From Thalassoglobus polymorphus (GTDB lineage Bacteria; Planctomycetota; Planctomycetia; Planctomycetales; Planctomycetaceae): a stretch of DNA of 64,000 bases. The translations under genes and the position numbers were made by a program. Within the stretch, counting starts at the first letter, position 1. The number at the start of each line of letters is the position of its first letter. Shown in pieces: positions 1-8,468 of this stretch. Below the pieces are notes generated by a model. That model made no database searches and had not been told where the DNA came from. It worked only from the letters and a program-made list of their open reading frames with translations. The DNA lies in NCBI RefSeq assembly GCF_007744255.1, contig NZ_CP036267.1:3289500-3353499 (forward strand). Direction: 5' to 3'.

Positions 1-174
1 GAATCTTCGCCCACTTCTGCATGTCAGTAAACACCCGTCCCTCGCTGTCTTGAAGTTCAAAGAGTTGGTCAAAAGACCAACAGTCTGAACACCTGACAAC
101 AAGTGATCATCCGGGCGCGACACTTTTATCCCGAAAAACATCCCTCCAACAAGCGCTACGTTTTCTGGCCGGTG

Positions 175-492
175 CTAACCTCTCCAGTCTCCCACTCCGT
201 TCCACACGGTTCGTTCCAATGTACGAGCATCTCCGCCGAGAACTTTGACTCGCAGGCAGATGCGTACCATGCGGGGTTTTCCGCCATTGGCATTGATCTG
301 TTCTCCGATCTGTCTGGCGGTCGCATGGTCTCCGCTTCGCATTAGTTGGCAAAGTCGTTGGGCGAGTTGCTCGTCTTCACCACCCAGGTCCGACTGAACC
401 GCACGTTCCGACTCACGTTCGTGTGCCGGTCGCAAATCAATCCGTCTCGGTTGAACTGGTTTGCTGCCAAAGAGTTTTTTGAGAAGTCCCAT
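175..492 (-). CDS. Small hypothetical protein
   Basis: This encodes a 105-residue soluble protein of unknown function. It begins GLLKKLFGSKP, a short amphipathic start common to small cytoplasmic planctomycete proteins. A charged linker follows, then a compact helical segment (about residues 40-75, with AQRLCQLMRSGDHATARQI) that could form one TPR-like helical pair. No membrane segment or signal peptide is visible. The ATG follows an A-rich stretch. It lies alone on the minus strand with no operon partner in the window. I do not recognise a named family; the codon pattern and an uninterrupted frame are the main support. Confidence 0.6.
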   Translation of the reverse strand: MGLLKKLFGSKPVQPRRIDLRPAHERESERAVQSDLGGEDEQLAQRLCQLMRSGDHATARQIGEQINANGGKPRMVRICLRVKVLGGDARTLERTVWNGVGDWRG

Positions 493-579
493 GAGCGTTG
501 TCCAATGCTGTTTGAATTAGAAAGAATGAGCTTTATTGAATGGAAATTCTTCTCCCCAGTGGCAGTATCTATCTGCCGT

Positions 580-661
580 GATTACTCGTTTGATTACTCG
601 TTTGATTACTCGTTTGATTACTCGTTTGATTACTCGTTTGATTGCACGTTTGATTGCACGA
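580..661. repeat. 12-bp tandem repeat, about 7 units
   Basis: The unit GATTACTCGTTT is repeated five times perfectly. Two variant units (GATTGCACGTTT and a truncated GATTGCACGA) follow. The array is non-coding, in the spacer between the small hypothetical gene and the PEP-CTERM gene, downstream of the latter. The 12-bp unit keeps any reading frame. Confidence 0.95.
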
Positions 662-684
662 CTGTTGCTAGTCCCAGTTGCTTT

Positions 685-1683
685 TTATTTTCGCCAGAGC
701 ATTGGACCAGCCAGACAAATGAGGCTCATCGCGAGCAAAGCGAAACTGGAAGGTTCTGGGACGGCAGATTCTTCAACATTTCCATTCAGAGTTAATCTAA
801 GAAACTGAGTCGAGCTATCAGTCTCGTCATTCAGAAAGATGTTGAATCGCGAAGAGTAAGTCCCTACTGCACCAGTACTCAATGTGGCAAGGAAGTTCTG
901 CGTTCCTCCTTCATCCAGATCTGGAAATCCTGTCAGATTCGTCGAGAATGCCGTGTTTCCTCCAGAGAAAAATGCAGAGAGAAAACTCAAAGGTGCAAGT
1001 GGCCCCGGTCCGCTTAGGTTTGTGATTGAAAACGGTAAGGTTGCGGGACCGGAACCGACTTCAACAGTTCCAAAATCGAGTGTCAGTTGGTCGATATCGG
1101 AGTCATTGTCGAATGATGCATTCGATGGATCGAAAAGCCCTTCGAATTCAAGATCAATCAGGAACGATGAGCCAGCTCCAAAAGAAGCATTAAACACCTG
1201 CCCAAACTCATTGACTGTTCCAGTAACGTCCAAAGTCAGCGAGTCGTCAGTCACGCTGATGTGGTTCTGGCCAAAGTGTCTCACTTCGGGGGTGATAAGT
1301 TGGTAGGTTGCGCCTACAATCTTTGCTTGTGGACGATTTACCGCGTTTAGGTCCGAAAACTCGATAACGTGTTCAGCAAAAGGGCTGAAATTACCACCGT
1401 CCACCGCATTCATGACAATGCTCGTCTCTCGGACATCGAATGTGTAATTTGTGAATACGTTTCCAAGATCGGTTGTTCCACCAGAGACAATCTCGGGGGC
1501 GCCTCCGTCTCGCACAAGGATATTTGTCGCTTCCTCCGGAGTTCCTCCATTAAAATTTCTCGCATAGTTGAAGGTACTACCGACAAGTCCAGCTTCAACC
1601 ATTTTGGGTAGACCGATAGCGATAGAACACATACAGATGAAACCGAATTTTGACACTTTTCGAGACATTTTACACAATTTCAT
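685..1683 (-). CDS. PEP-CTERM sorted exoprotein with choice-of-anchor D domain
   Basis: This is a predicted exported surface or extracellular protein of 332 residues. The N-terminal 32 residues form a signal peptide (charged start, hydrophobic core, cleavage near VEAG). Residues about 200-305 resemble the choice-of-anchor D beta-sandwich (DFGTVEVGSGP, then PFSITNLSG). The C-terminus has the PEP-CTERM signal: VPEPSSFALL, a hydrophobic helix and terminal RK. In this system an exosortase recognises the PEP motif and anchors or releases the protein; no exosortase gene is in the window. A GAAAG site precedes the ATG; a second Met at residue 6 is an alternative. It is divergent from the ECF sigma gene. 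The ligand or role is unknown. Confidence 0.85.
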   Translation of the reverse strand: MKLCKMSRKVSKFGFICMCSIAIGLPKMVEAGLVGSTFNYARNFNGGTPEEATNILVRDGGAPEIVSGGTTDLGNVFTNYTFDVRETSIVMNAVDGGNFSPFAEHVIEFSDLNAVNRPQAKIVGATYQLITPEVRHFGQNHISVTDDSLTLDVTGTVNEFGQVFNASFGAGSSFLIDLEFEGLFDPSNASFDNDSDIDQLTLDFGTVEVGSGPATLPFSITNLSGPGPLAPLSFLSAFFSGGNTAFSTNLTGFPDLDEGGTQNFLATLSTGAVGTYSSRFNIFLNDETDSSTQFLRLTLNGNVEESAVPEPSSFALLAMSLICLAGPMLWRK

Positions 1684-2021
1684 TTTCTATCTTTCAACCT
1701 TGTAAATGAGGGTTCAATCTTCTCAGGTCTGGAAGAATTCAGATTTGTGTGGGCAAGATTTCCACCCTTGACAAGAACGAAGTGGCATAACGCGAAACCA
1801 CATGTTTTGGTGAATGTCTCGAAATTCCACGCAAACAATGAGACGCTCGAAGGTTGTGAATGAGTCCGACTACTGCTTGCAGCATTTGTGACTGGAATTC
1901 AACTTATCATCACATTATCTTTGTAGTTGCGTCTTTTCCGGGTTGTAGCGTGAAGCAGAGAATCGGGGTTGAATTCTTCTTGCTTGCGCATCTTTTCTTT
2001 TTTGCGTTGAGAATTTCTTCG

Positions 2022-2645
2022 ATGGTCTCGACTTCCTCCGATTTGATCGATGGTGTTCGCCGGCACGACCCGCCGGCTTGGGAGAGACTCGTGCGGATAT
2101 ACAGCCCGCTGGTCTATCACTGGTGTCGGCATCGGGCGGAACTCTCCGCTGAGGACGCAGCCGATGTTCTACAGGAAGTGTTCGCAGCCGTGACTCGGTC
2201 GATAGGGGAGTTTGAGAGAAGAAAAGCGAACAACGAGAACGGTCAGCCAGGGACATTTCGTGGTTGGCTGCGTGTGTTGACGTCTAATAAGATTCACGAT
2301 TTTCATCGGCGAAACGCACACAAAACACAAGCGACTGGTGGCTCAGACGCGATCCAAAGGCTCAGCCAGGTCCCCGATTTGTTTCCGGGGAACTTTGATT
2401 CCGAGTCACCTGAGTCGGGCGAAGAAATTTGTGAGCAGTCCATTTTAATTAACCGTCTTCTGGATGAATTACGGCCACGATATAAGGAGGAAAGCTGGAA
2501 GGCGTTCTGGCAGTCTGAACTGGCGGGGCGTCCACGGCAGGAAATCGCAAACGAGTTGGGGATCTCAATCGATGCAGTCAACATGGCTATTTTCCGAATT
2601 CGTAAGCGACTACGAGAGGAACTCGAAGGGTTTCTAGAGGAATAA
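2022..2645 (+). CDS. ECF-family RNA polymerase sigma factor
   Basis: This is a sigma-70 family extracytoplasmic-function factor of about 207 residues that directs RNA polymerase to a specific regulon. Region 2 is seen at residues 15-75 (DPPAWERLVRIYSPLV, then AEDAADVLQEVF). Region 4 helix-turn-helix is near the C-terminus (GRPRQEIANELGISIDAVN followed by RIRKRLREEL). The upstream in-frame extension to 1860 lacks sigma features, so the ATG at 2022 is preferred. The next gene, 159 bp downstream, is a Ser/Thr kinase with an N-terminal CxxC motif, a pairing typical of planctomycetes, in which the kinase may control the sigma factor. The regulon is unknown. Confidence 0.9.
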   Translation: MVSTSSDLIDGVRRHDPPAWERLVRIYSPLVYHWCRHRAELSAEDAADVLQEVFAAVTRSIGEFERRKANNENGQPGTFRGWLRVLTSNKIHDFHRRNAHKTQATGGSDAIQRLSQVPDLFPGNFDSESPESGEEICEQSILINRLLDELRPRYKEESWKAFWQSELAGRPRQEIANELGISIDAVNMAIFRIRKRLREELEGFLEE

Positions 2646-2804
2646 AACAATCCTTCAGCCACATAACATTTGGCGTTATGCTTGAACGTTCTTGGTGGTG
2701 TTGTCTTATCCTGCATGAACTTATTTTTTTTCTGAGAGGAAGAAGAGGCAAGCAGCGGAGATGACTCACACCGGCGGGCAAGAATAGAACGGAACTCGAC
2801 ATCC

Positions 2805-4931
2805 ATGCCGATCCCTGATCACAACAAACCTGATCCACCGGGACCAGAGTTGACCTCTGATCCACTCGACAAGTATTTCCAGGAGCATATTGAAACGTGT
2901 GCAGCGTGTCGCGAGGTGACAAGTGATGCCGGGCGCGATCCCTCAGCAACTTTGAGGAACATCTTATCACAGTCGGTACTTGTCGAATTGCTGAGCGAGC
3001 CAGCCTACCTTGAGGCAGTGACGAAAATTCAGCAGATGCAGGGCGAAGAATTTGCGCTCGTAGTGGAAAATTCAACCATTCTCGAAGCTGGATCTCAAAT
3101 TGGGCATTACAAGATTTTGGAGTTCATAGCCCAGGGTGGGATGGGTCAGGTTTATCGAGCGGAGCATGTTGAACTTCATAAATCCTTCGCAATGAAACTC
3201 CTTCCGAAGCACAGAGAAGAGAGTACCCACGCAATTGATCGCTTTCGACGCGAAATGAAGGCACTCGGTCAGTTCAGCCATCCTCATGTGGTAATGGCCA
3301 CAGATGGTGGAGAAGACTTAGGCAGATTTTATCTGGTCATGGAGTTCGTTGACGGACGAAATTTCACGGATCTGATTCAAGATCTGGGGCCACTCCCGAT
3401 TGCAGATGCTGCTGAGTTAATCCGACAAGCTGCACTGGGAGTCGAAGCGATCCATCGCCAAGGGATGGTTCATCGCGATATCAAACCCTCAAACCTCATA
3501 CTCTCAAATGATGGCATCGTGAAAGTTCTCGATTTAGGATTATCAAGATTTTCAACAACCTTGATCGACGAAGAAGACTTGACCGCCACAGGTCAGATTT
3601 TGGGAACCAGAAGATTTATGGCTCCCGAGCAGTTCGAGACAAGTCAGGTTGATGCCCGAGCAGACTTGTACAGTCTTGCTGCCTCACTAGAAAGCTTGCT
3701 GACTGGTGGTCTCCCTTTAATCGAAGAGTCAAATGACTCAAAGCATGGCACGAATAAAGTTCAAAAATCGTCCGTGTGTAGAGCGTTATCGAAACGCGAT
3801 GATCTCCCGAAAGAACTTATCGAGATCCTGAGCCGGTTCACCGCACGCAGGCCGAATGATCGACCGAGTTCAGCAAAGGATTTGATCGAAGCGTTACAAC
3901 CATTCTGTGCTGGATACGATCTCTCATCTCTTGTGCAAAGAAAGATGCATTCGAATGAAGTCGTCGCCGGAGAAATTGATTCAACAGATGGAGAACCACG
4001 TCACTCCGCACAGCCGAGAGTTCGATCTCAACAACGTCTCATGTGGGGAATGTTCTTCACTGCGCTGGCTGCTGTATCAATGTGGTTCGGATTCTCAAAC
4101 ATCGAGAGAAATATCGCATCAAGTTCGGATTCACCTGAAACTCAACCACAAAGCAAGAACACGTTAAAGCAAGTTCCCTCGGTTTCAAAAGTGCCTCAGC
4201 CACCGATCGAACAATTGCAGGAACGCCAGATTGCAGAATGGGTTCTAGAAAAAGGAGGGGAAGTTGTTCGACATCCACATGGCAAAATTCAGAGTGTGAA
4301 GGAGATCCCTGAGGAAGGCCCTTTTCGTATTCGATCCATTTCACTGATTGACCGGGGAGTTTCCAATATTGACATTCTCCCGTTTCAGCGGCTTTCCATG
4401 ATCGACGGATTAACCCTGTCGAACAATTCCTCGCTCACAGATCGTGGCTTAATCGGACTTTCAAAAATCAAGACCCTGAGATGGCTTTATGTCGGTGGAA
4501 CGCAAATCACCGACCAGGCTCTGGTCAGCTACAATGAGCTATCAAAGTTGGAGACTTTAGGACTTGGCAAAACTTCAATTTCTGGTGCTGGGTTAGAGGT
4601 TCTCTCCAAACAGACTCGCTTGCGAGAAATTCAATTGAATGGCACCGCAATCTCAAACTCAGGGCTCAGCCATTTAAAGAATTTCCCCAACCTGATTAGA
4701 CTGAACCTCTCATCGACAAACGTATCAGACGCAGGACTGATCCAACTCGTTGAGTCTGCACCAAGAATCAAGTATCTGCAGTTGCAACTTACAAAAATTA
4801 CTGATGAGGGACTCCTGCATCTAACAAACTTGAAACAGCTCAAAGAACTCAACCTGCAGCAGACATCTGTAACCACTCAAGGAGTCGAGGCACTTCGTCA
4901 TGCGATTCCGGATTGTCATGTGAAACATTAA
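2805..4931 (+). CDS. Membrane Ser/Thr protein kinase with C-terminal leucine-rich repeats
   Basis: This is a 708-residue Hanks-type kinase. The N-terminus carries a zinc-finger-like CAACRE near residue 32. The kinase domain spans about residues 102-370: glycine loop AQGGMGQV (109-116), catalytic-lobe Lys131, Glu150, HRD 223-225 with IKPSN, DLG 243-245 in place of DFG, and APE 273-275. All catalytic residues appear present, so it should be active. One transmembrane segment lies near residues 412-430. After it come five or more leucine-rich repeats of the planctomycete type (GLSHLKNFPNLIRLNLSST), probably outside the membrane as a sensor. It follows the ECF sigma gene and probably transduces an external signal to it; that link is inferred. 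Confidence 0.92.
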   Translation: MPIPDHNKPDPPGPELTSDPLDKYFQEHIETCAACREVTSDAGRDPSATLRNILSQSVLVELLSEPAYLEAVTKIQQMQGEEFALVVENSTILEAGSQIGHYKILEFIAQGGMGQVYRAEHVELHKSFAMKLLPKHREESTHAIDRFRREMKALGQFSHPHVVMATDGGEDLGRFYLVMEFVDGRNFTDLIQDLGPLPIADAAELIRQAALGVEAIHRQGMVHRDIKPSNLILSNDGIVKVLDLGLSRFSTTLIDEEDLTATGQILGTRRFMAPEQFETSQVDARADLYSLAASLESLLTGGLPLIEESNDSKHGTNKVQKSSVCRALSKRDDLPKELIEILSRFTARRPNDRPSSAKDLIEALQPFCAGYDLSSLVQRKMHSNEVVAGEIDSTDGEPRHSAQPRVRSQQRLMWGMFFTALAAVSMWFGFSNIERNIASSSDSPETQPQSKNTLKQVPSVSKVPQPPIEQLQERQIAEWVLEKGGEVVRHPHGKIQSVKEIPEEGPFRIRSISLIDRGVSNIDILPFQRLSMIDGLTLSNNSSLTDRGLIGLSKIKTLRWLYVGGTQITDQALVSYNELSKLETLGLGKTSISGAGLEVLSKQTRLREIQLNGTAISNSGLSHLKNFPNLIRLNLSSTNVSDAGLIQLVESAPRIKYLQLQLTKITDEGLLHLTNLKQLKELNLQQTSVTTQGVEALRHAIPDCHVKH

Positions 4932-5017
4932 TATTTTATGTCAGCTCCTCTATTTGCCCCGGAGCCACCGACATGACAACTCTGCGGCCCCAAATCCCAA
5001 CATAACTGGTACCACTA

Positions 5018-5060
5018 CTAAAGCAGTTTGCTTTACCGTGTCCCCATGAAGAACGTGTTT
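5018..5060. repeat. Family A repeat, partial copy
   Basis: A degenerate half-copy of the roughly 100-bp family A element: AAGCAGTTTGCTTTACCGTG, then a CATGAAGAACG block equivalent to CGTGAAGAACG. It lies in the 544-bp spacer between the kinase and the first TerB gene. Apart from this copy and a weak inverted repeat at 4938-4974, I see nothing in that spacer. Confidence 0.65.
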
Positions 5061-5475
5061 CTTGTGTCCGTGTAGAGCGATTTTCATCTGATGAATCACT
5101 GATTTTCACGGGACTGTTCGCGTACATCTTTTTCAAACTGCATTAGACCACAGAGAGATCGCTCAAGAATCTCTCCTGTCGCTTTAACCACACATCGAGT
5201 CAGAATCATTTCGGGTTTTTGAAATGCGCAATTTGCTCAAAGCTCTGGCAAGACTGTTGAACTGGGACTGAGTCACTCAATTTTTGAGCAGCCGCTCAAG
5301 ATTGATTTGCCGGAATTTTAATCCATTCGGAGAGTTGAACAGATCAACGTTCGGGGATACCTTACAAACTTAAGAGACAGCTTCTGGTTTCCACTCGAAA
5401 GGAGCAGACGCTCGAAAATTTGTAGACTTGCTTCGGACAAACATATCGATTCGACAACTGAGGAGATCACATCTT

Positions 5476-5919
5476 ATGGGACTTTTTGACTCGCTCTTCG
5501 GCGGCATGGATGGAGGCGGACGACTTTCTCCTCAGGAAGCCTTCGCGGGAATTCTGATGGGTGCGACAGCTTGCGACGGACACCTCGCGGACGATGAAGT
5601 CCACGGCTTATGCGTCGCGCTCACCCGAATGAAACTGTACGAACGAATGAACGAGAAGCAGTTCAACCAAATGTTGAACAAGCTCTACGGAGTTATCAAA
5701 AAGAAAGGTGTCGAGTTCTTAATTGATGGATGCGTGGAGCAACTTCCAAGCGGCCTTGAAAAGACAGCGTTTGCGAATGCTTGTGACATTGTCCTGGCAG
5801 ATGGAGTCATCGAGGATGACGAAAAAGAATTCATCGAGAAACTGCGAAAGAAATTGAATCTCGAAGGTCCGGTCGCCAAGGTGATTGCCGAAATTATGGT
5901 TGTCAAAAACCGGGGATAG
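5476..5919 (+). CDS. TerB-like protein, first of a tandem pair
   Basis: This is a 147-residue cytoplasmic helical protein resembling the TerB (tellurite-resistance B) fold, whose members are often metal-binding or membrane-stress modules. Typical acidic motifs recur twice: TACDGHLADDEVHG (about 33-46) and IVLADGVIEDDEKEF (about 108-122), matching the duplicated TerB half-repeats. The ATG at 5476 is chosen because AGGAG lies 10 bases upstream and the shorter form aligns with the next gene from its first residue. The two genes share much of their sequence and probably arose by tandem duplication. No other ter genes are nearby, so tellurite resistance itself is not implied. Confidence 0.8.
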   Translation: MGLFDSLFGGMDGGGRLSPQEAFAGILMGATACDGHLADDEVHGLCVALTRMKLYERMNEKQFNQMLNKLYGVIKKKGVEFLIDGCVEQLPSGLEKTAFANACDIVLADGVIEDDEKEFIEKLRKKLNLEGPVAKVIAEIMVVKNRG

Positions 5920-6005
5920 CCTTGAACACCGGCTCCTCTAACGACAACGACCATTGAAAGCCAGCACATTCATACGCTCTCCCTGAACTTAACAGGATCA
6001 GTTTT

Positions 6006-6455
6006 ATGTCTTTATTTGATGACGTCCTCGGTGATTCAGATGCTTTCTCAGAAAAATCGTTTGGTCCCCAGGAAGGATTTGCAGGGATACTGATTTCTGC
6101 ATCTGCTTGTGACGGACATACTTCGGACGAGGAAGTCCGAGGAGTAATGAAAATTCTGGGTCGCATGAAACTTTACTCTCGCCTGTCTGATTCCAACTTC
6201 GGCAGTATGATGGATCGACTACTTGGTGTGCTCAAGAAAGGTGGGCCGGAGAAGCTGATTCAGAAATCAATTCCCGCCATCCCTCCGGAACTTCGAGAAA
6301 CAGCTTTCGTCAACGCATGCGATATTGTCCTCGCTGACGGTGTCGTGGAAAACGACGAAAAAGAGTTTATCGACCAGATGATGCGCCAGCTCGAAATTGA
6401 AGGCAACCGCGCAAAAACCATCATTAAAGTCATGGTCTATAAGAACAAAGGCTAA
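6006..6455 (+). CDS. TerB-like protein, second of a tandem pair
   Basis: This 149-residue paralog of the preceding gene lies 86 bp downstream on the same strand. It keeps the same layout: GFAGILISASACDGH, an RMKLY segment, and DIVLADGVVENDEKEFID near the C-terminus. The N-terminal loop differs most (DDVLGDSDAFSEKSFG against FGGMDGGG), which may reflect specialisation of two subunits. A rho-independent terminator 270 bp downstream may end the pair's transcript. Function is not established; TerB-fold proteins bind metal ions and associate with membranes or other Ter-domain proteins. No signal peptide or membrane segment is present. Confidence 0.8.
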   Translation: MSLFDDVLGDSDAFSEKSFGPQEGFAGILISASACDGHTSDEEVRGVMKILGRMKLYSRLSDSNFGSMMDRLLGVLKKGGPEKLIQKSIPAIPPELRETAFVNACDIVLADGVVENDEKEFIDQMMRQLEIEGNRAKTIIKVMVYKNKG

Positions 6456-6721
6456 GAATCGCGGCGAGCTGAGGCTTTAATGGTCAGAGCTTCCATGTTA
6501 TCCTCGACCTTCCATCAAGTTGACAATGTGCCTGTTTAAGAGAGAGTTTAACTGTCATTGGTCTCATTAGCTCTCTGGTAGAGAACTCTCTTTGAACTGT
6601 CAAATCATCTTTGCGAGTGACGAGTGAGATGAAAATTCCCGAATAAGAACTCTTAGGCTCTTCCCGTTTACTTAAGCTGAATTCAGTTGTTCAAACATTG
6701 TTGGATCTAATCAATTTTATG

Positions 6722-6755
6722 AACGCCTGTTCCTGTGAACGGGCGTTGTTTTTTT
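6722..6755 (+). terminator. Rho-independent terminator
   Basis: An 11-bp stem (AACGCCTGTTC pairing with GAACGGGCGTT, one G-T wobble) with a CTGT loop is followed directly by G and seven T on the plus strand. It lies in the 352-bp spacer after the TerB pair and just before the cation exchanger. A second inverted repeat of AGAGAGTT and AACTCTCT, about 40 bp apart (near 6540-6590), is also in that spacer. Nothing else is evident there. Confidence 0.85.
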
Positions 6756-6807
6756 CCTGCATGATCACCGAGATCCGCAGCCACTCACCCATCCCTAATT
6801 GACATCC

Positions 6808-8214
6808 ATGTCCACTGAAATCTCATCGGAATCGACTCCTCAAGAGAACAGCGATAACGAACCTAGCCGGACAGGTCTTCTGGTCTGCATCGCCATCTGC
6901 ATCGCCTTCGCTGCCTTTTGGTGGATCTCATCGACAACGGAAGCCACCTGGGCAATACTCGGGTTTCTAATGTTCGAAGTTGCTGTCATTTCCATTGTGA
7001 TCTGGCAAGCTTGCGACCCCTTTGCCGATGCAGCTCAATGGGTGGGGCAAAAGTTACAAATCCCCGGTTCGGTACGTGGGGCGACGCTCGATGCAATTGC
7101 CAGTTCGATGCCGGAACTCTTTAGCGGGATTTTCTTTGTAATCTTGGCGATTCAGGCAGTCAGCGGTGGCGGAGATGCCAAAGCCATAGAAGCTGCCGGA
7201 GCAGAGGGTTACGGATCGACGATCGCGACATGTGCTGGGAGTGCGGTGTACAACATGATCCTGATCCCGGCGTTCTGCGCGTTGGTGATCGCCTACACTC
7301 GCAGAGAACGTCCGACGATTGATGTCGAAGATGAAGTCATCTCACGTGATGGCGTTTGGTTTGTCGCCTGTGAAATGCTTCTTATTCTGTTTTTGTTTCA
7401 GAACACGATGCATTGGTGGATGGGAATCATTTTCCTCATTGCTTATGCCGTATATATCTATCAGCTCTACCACGACGCACTTGTCTTTCGAAAGAAGATG
7501 GCAGCCACAAAATCTTATTTAACCAAATCACCACAGGCCCCCGAGATCGGACAAGTCATCGAAGCGTTACATGCTCAGGGAATGAATGTCTCCAGAGCGA
7601 TGGTCATTCAAGCTCAGGAAGAAATTCGGTTGCACATAAGCCGTGAGGAACTTGAAGAAGAAGAGACTCCTGATGAAGCTGGAGTCTTCTTTGGCTATCT
7701 TTCGATCCCACTCAATAAACTTTCGACGCCCCTGATCCTGCTGACAGCAACTCTGGTCTCTGCCGTGGCCTGTTATTTTCTGGTTGAAGTCACCATCGAA
7801 ACTTCGAAAGAACTTGCAGTCCCGGCGTTTTTCGTTGCAGTGATTCTAGCAGCTGCCGCATCCTCCGTCCCTGACACTTTTCTTGCAATTGCAGCGGCCC
7901 GCCGTGGTGATGACTCTGGCGCCGTTTCTAACGCCTTTGGCTCGAACATCTTCGACATCTGCGTCTGTCTATCGATTCCACTTCTCGTTAACAGTTACCT
8001 TACAGGGTGGCAGCCTGTAACTTTGTTGCAAGATGGCAAACCGATCGCCGGCCTTGTCGGTTTACGAATTCTCCTCGTTGCTCTGACAGTAGCAACACTG
8101 GCAATCATGTGGCATAACCGCCAGTTAACATTAAAGAAAGCAATTATCCTGTGCGGACTTTACGCCATCTTCATTGCTTACGCCGTACTAGGATCGCTTG
8201 GAATTTTATTCTAG
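6808..8214 (+). CDS. CaCA-family sodium/calcium exchanger
   Basis: This is an integral membrane antiporter of about 468 residues. Two homologous alpha-repeats line the ion path: GATLDAIASSMPELFSGI in the first half and AAAASSVPDTFLAIAAARRG in the second, with GSNIFDICVCLSIPLL after the latter. About ten or eleven hydrophobic helices are visible, split by a charged cytoplasmic loop at about residues 240-300. Family members exchange Ca2+ or other cations for Na+, K+ or H+; the exact ions cannot be read from the sequence. ATG 6808 is preferred over the in-frame TTG at 6799. The TAG stop is also the first three bases of a family A repeat. Confidence 0.9.
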   Translation: MSTEISSESTPQENSDNEPSRTGLLVCIAICIAFAAFWWISSTTEATWAILGFLMFEVAVISIVIWQACDPFADAAQWVGQKLQIPGSVRGATLDAIASSMPELFSGIFFVILAIQAVSGGGDAKAIEAAGAEGYGSTIATCAGSAVYNMILIPAFCALVIAYTRRERPTIDVEDEVISRDGVWFVACEMLLILFLFQNTMHWWMGIIFLIAYAVYIYQLYHDALVFRKKMAATKSYLTKSPQAPEIGQVIEALHAQGMNVSRAMVIQAQEEIRLHISREELEEEETPDEAGVFFGYLSIPLNKLSTPLILLTATLVSAVACYFLVEVTIETSKELAVPAFFVAVILAAAASSVPDTFLAIAAARRGDDSGAVSNAFGSNIFDICVCLSIPLLVNSYLTGWQPVTLLQDGKPIAGLVGLRILLVALTVATLAIMWHNRQLTLKKAIILCGLYAIFIAYAVLGSLGILF

Positions 8215-8316
8215 AGCAGTTTGCTCTACCGTGTGTCCGTGAAGAACGCATTTCTCTAATGAAATTTCTTTTCGCCACGAGACAGATCCAGCAAACCAAT
8301 TCGAAAGATGCCCTAG
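8212..8316. repeat. Family A repeat, full copy (reverse orientation)
   Basis: A roughly 100-bp non-coding element beginning TAGAGCAGTTTGCTCTACCG, with the GTGAAGAACGCATTTCTCTA core, and ending CCAATTCGAAAGATGC. CTAG flanks both sides (8211-8214 and 8313-8316). The first TAG is the stop codon of the exchanger gene. In the remaining spacer to 8468 I see nothing else. Confidence 0.9.
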
Positions 8317-8468
8317 TTCAGCTGCGATGTGATTCCTGCGTTTCACTTATCACGAAAGACTCCCTCAATCAGGATGCTCAGTTAACGAAAAGTCATTTTC
8401 AAATTTCTGGTTCAGTCACAAATCGGCGAAGAGAATTTTGCGTTCGCAAAAATTCAGGAACCACATTT

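Noticed and set aside
1-102. Possible start of a minus-strand gene running off the left edge (MQKWAKI from position 22)
   Set aside because: Only seven codons lie inside the window after the ATG, so a gene cannot be supported, although the frame looks protein-like and a GAGGGA lies upstream.
103-352. Open frames on both strands over the first small gene
   Set aside because: They are shadows of the 175-492 gene; their compositions (Arg/Ser-rich) are unlike real proteins.
580-661. Possible CRISPR-like array
   Set aside because: The 12-bp units are directly abutting with no spacers and no cas genes are nearby; it is a simple tandem repeat.
4936-5136. 66-residue minus-strand frame
   Set aside because: It runs through a degenerate family A repeat and shows no recognisable protein features.
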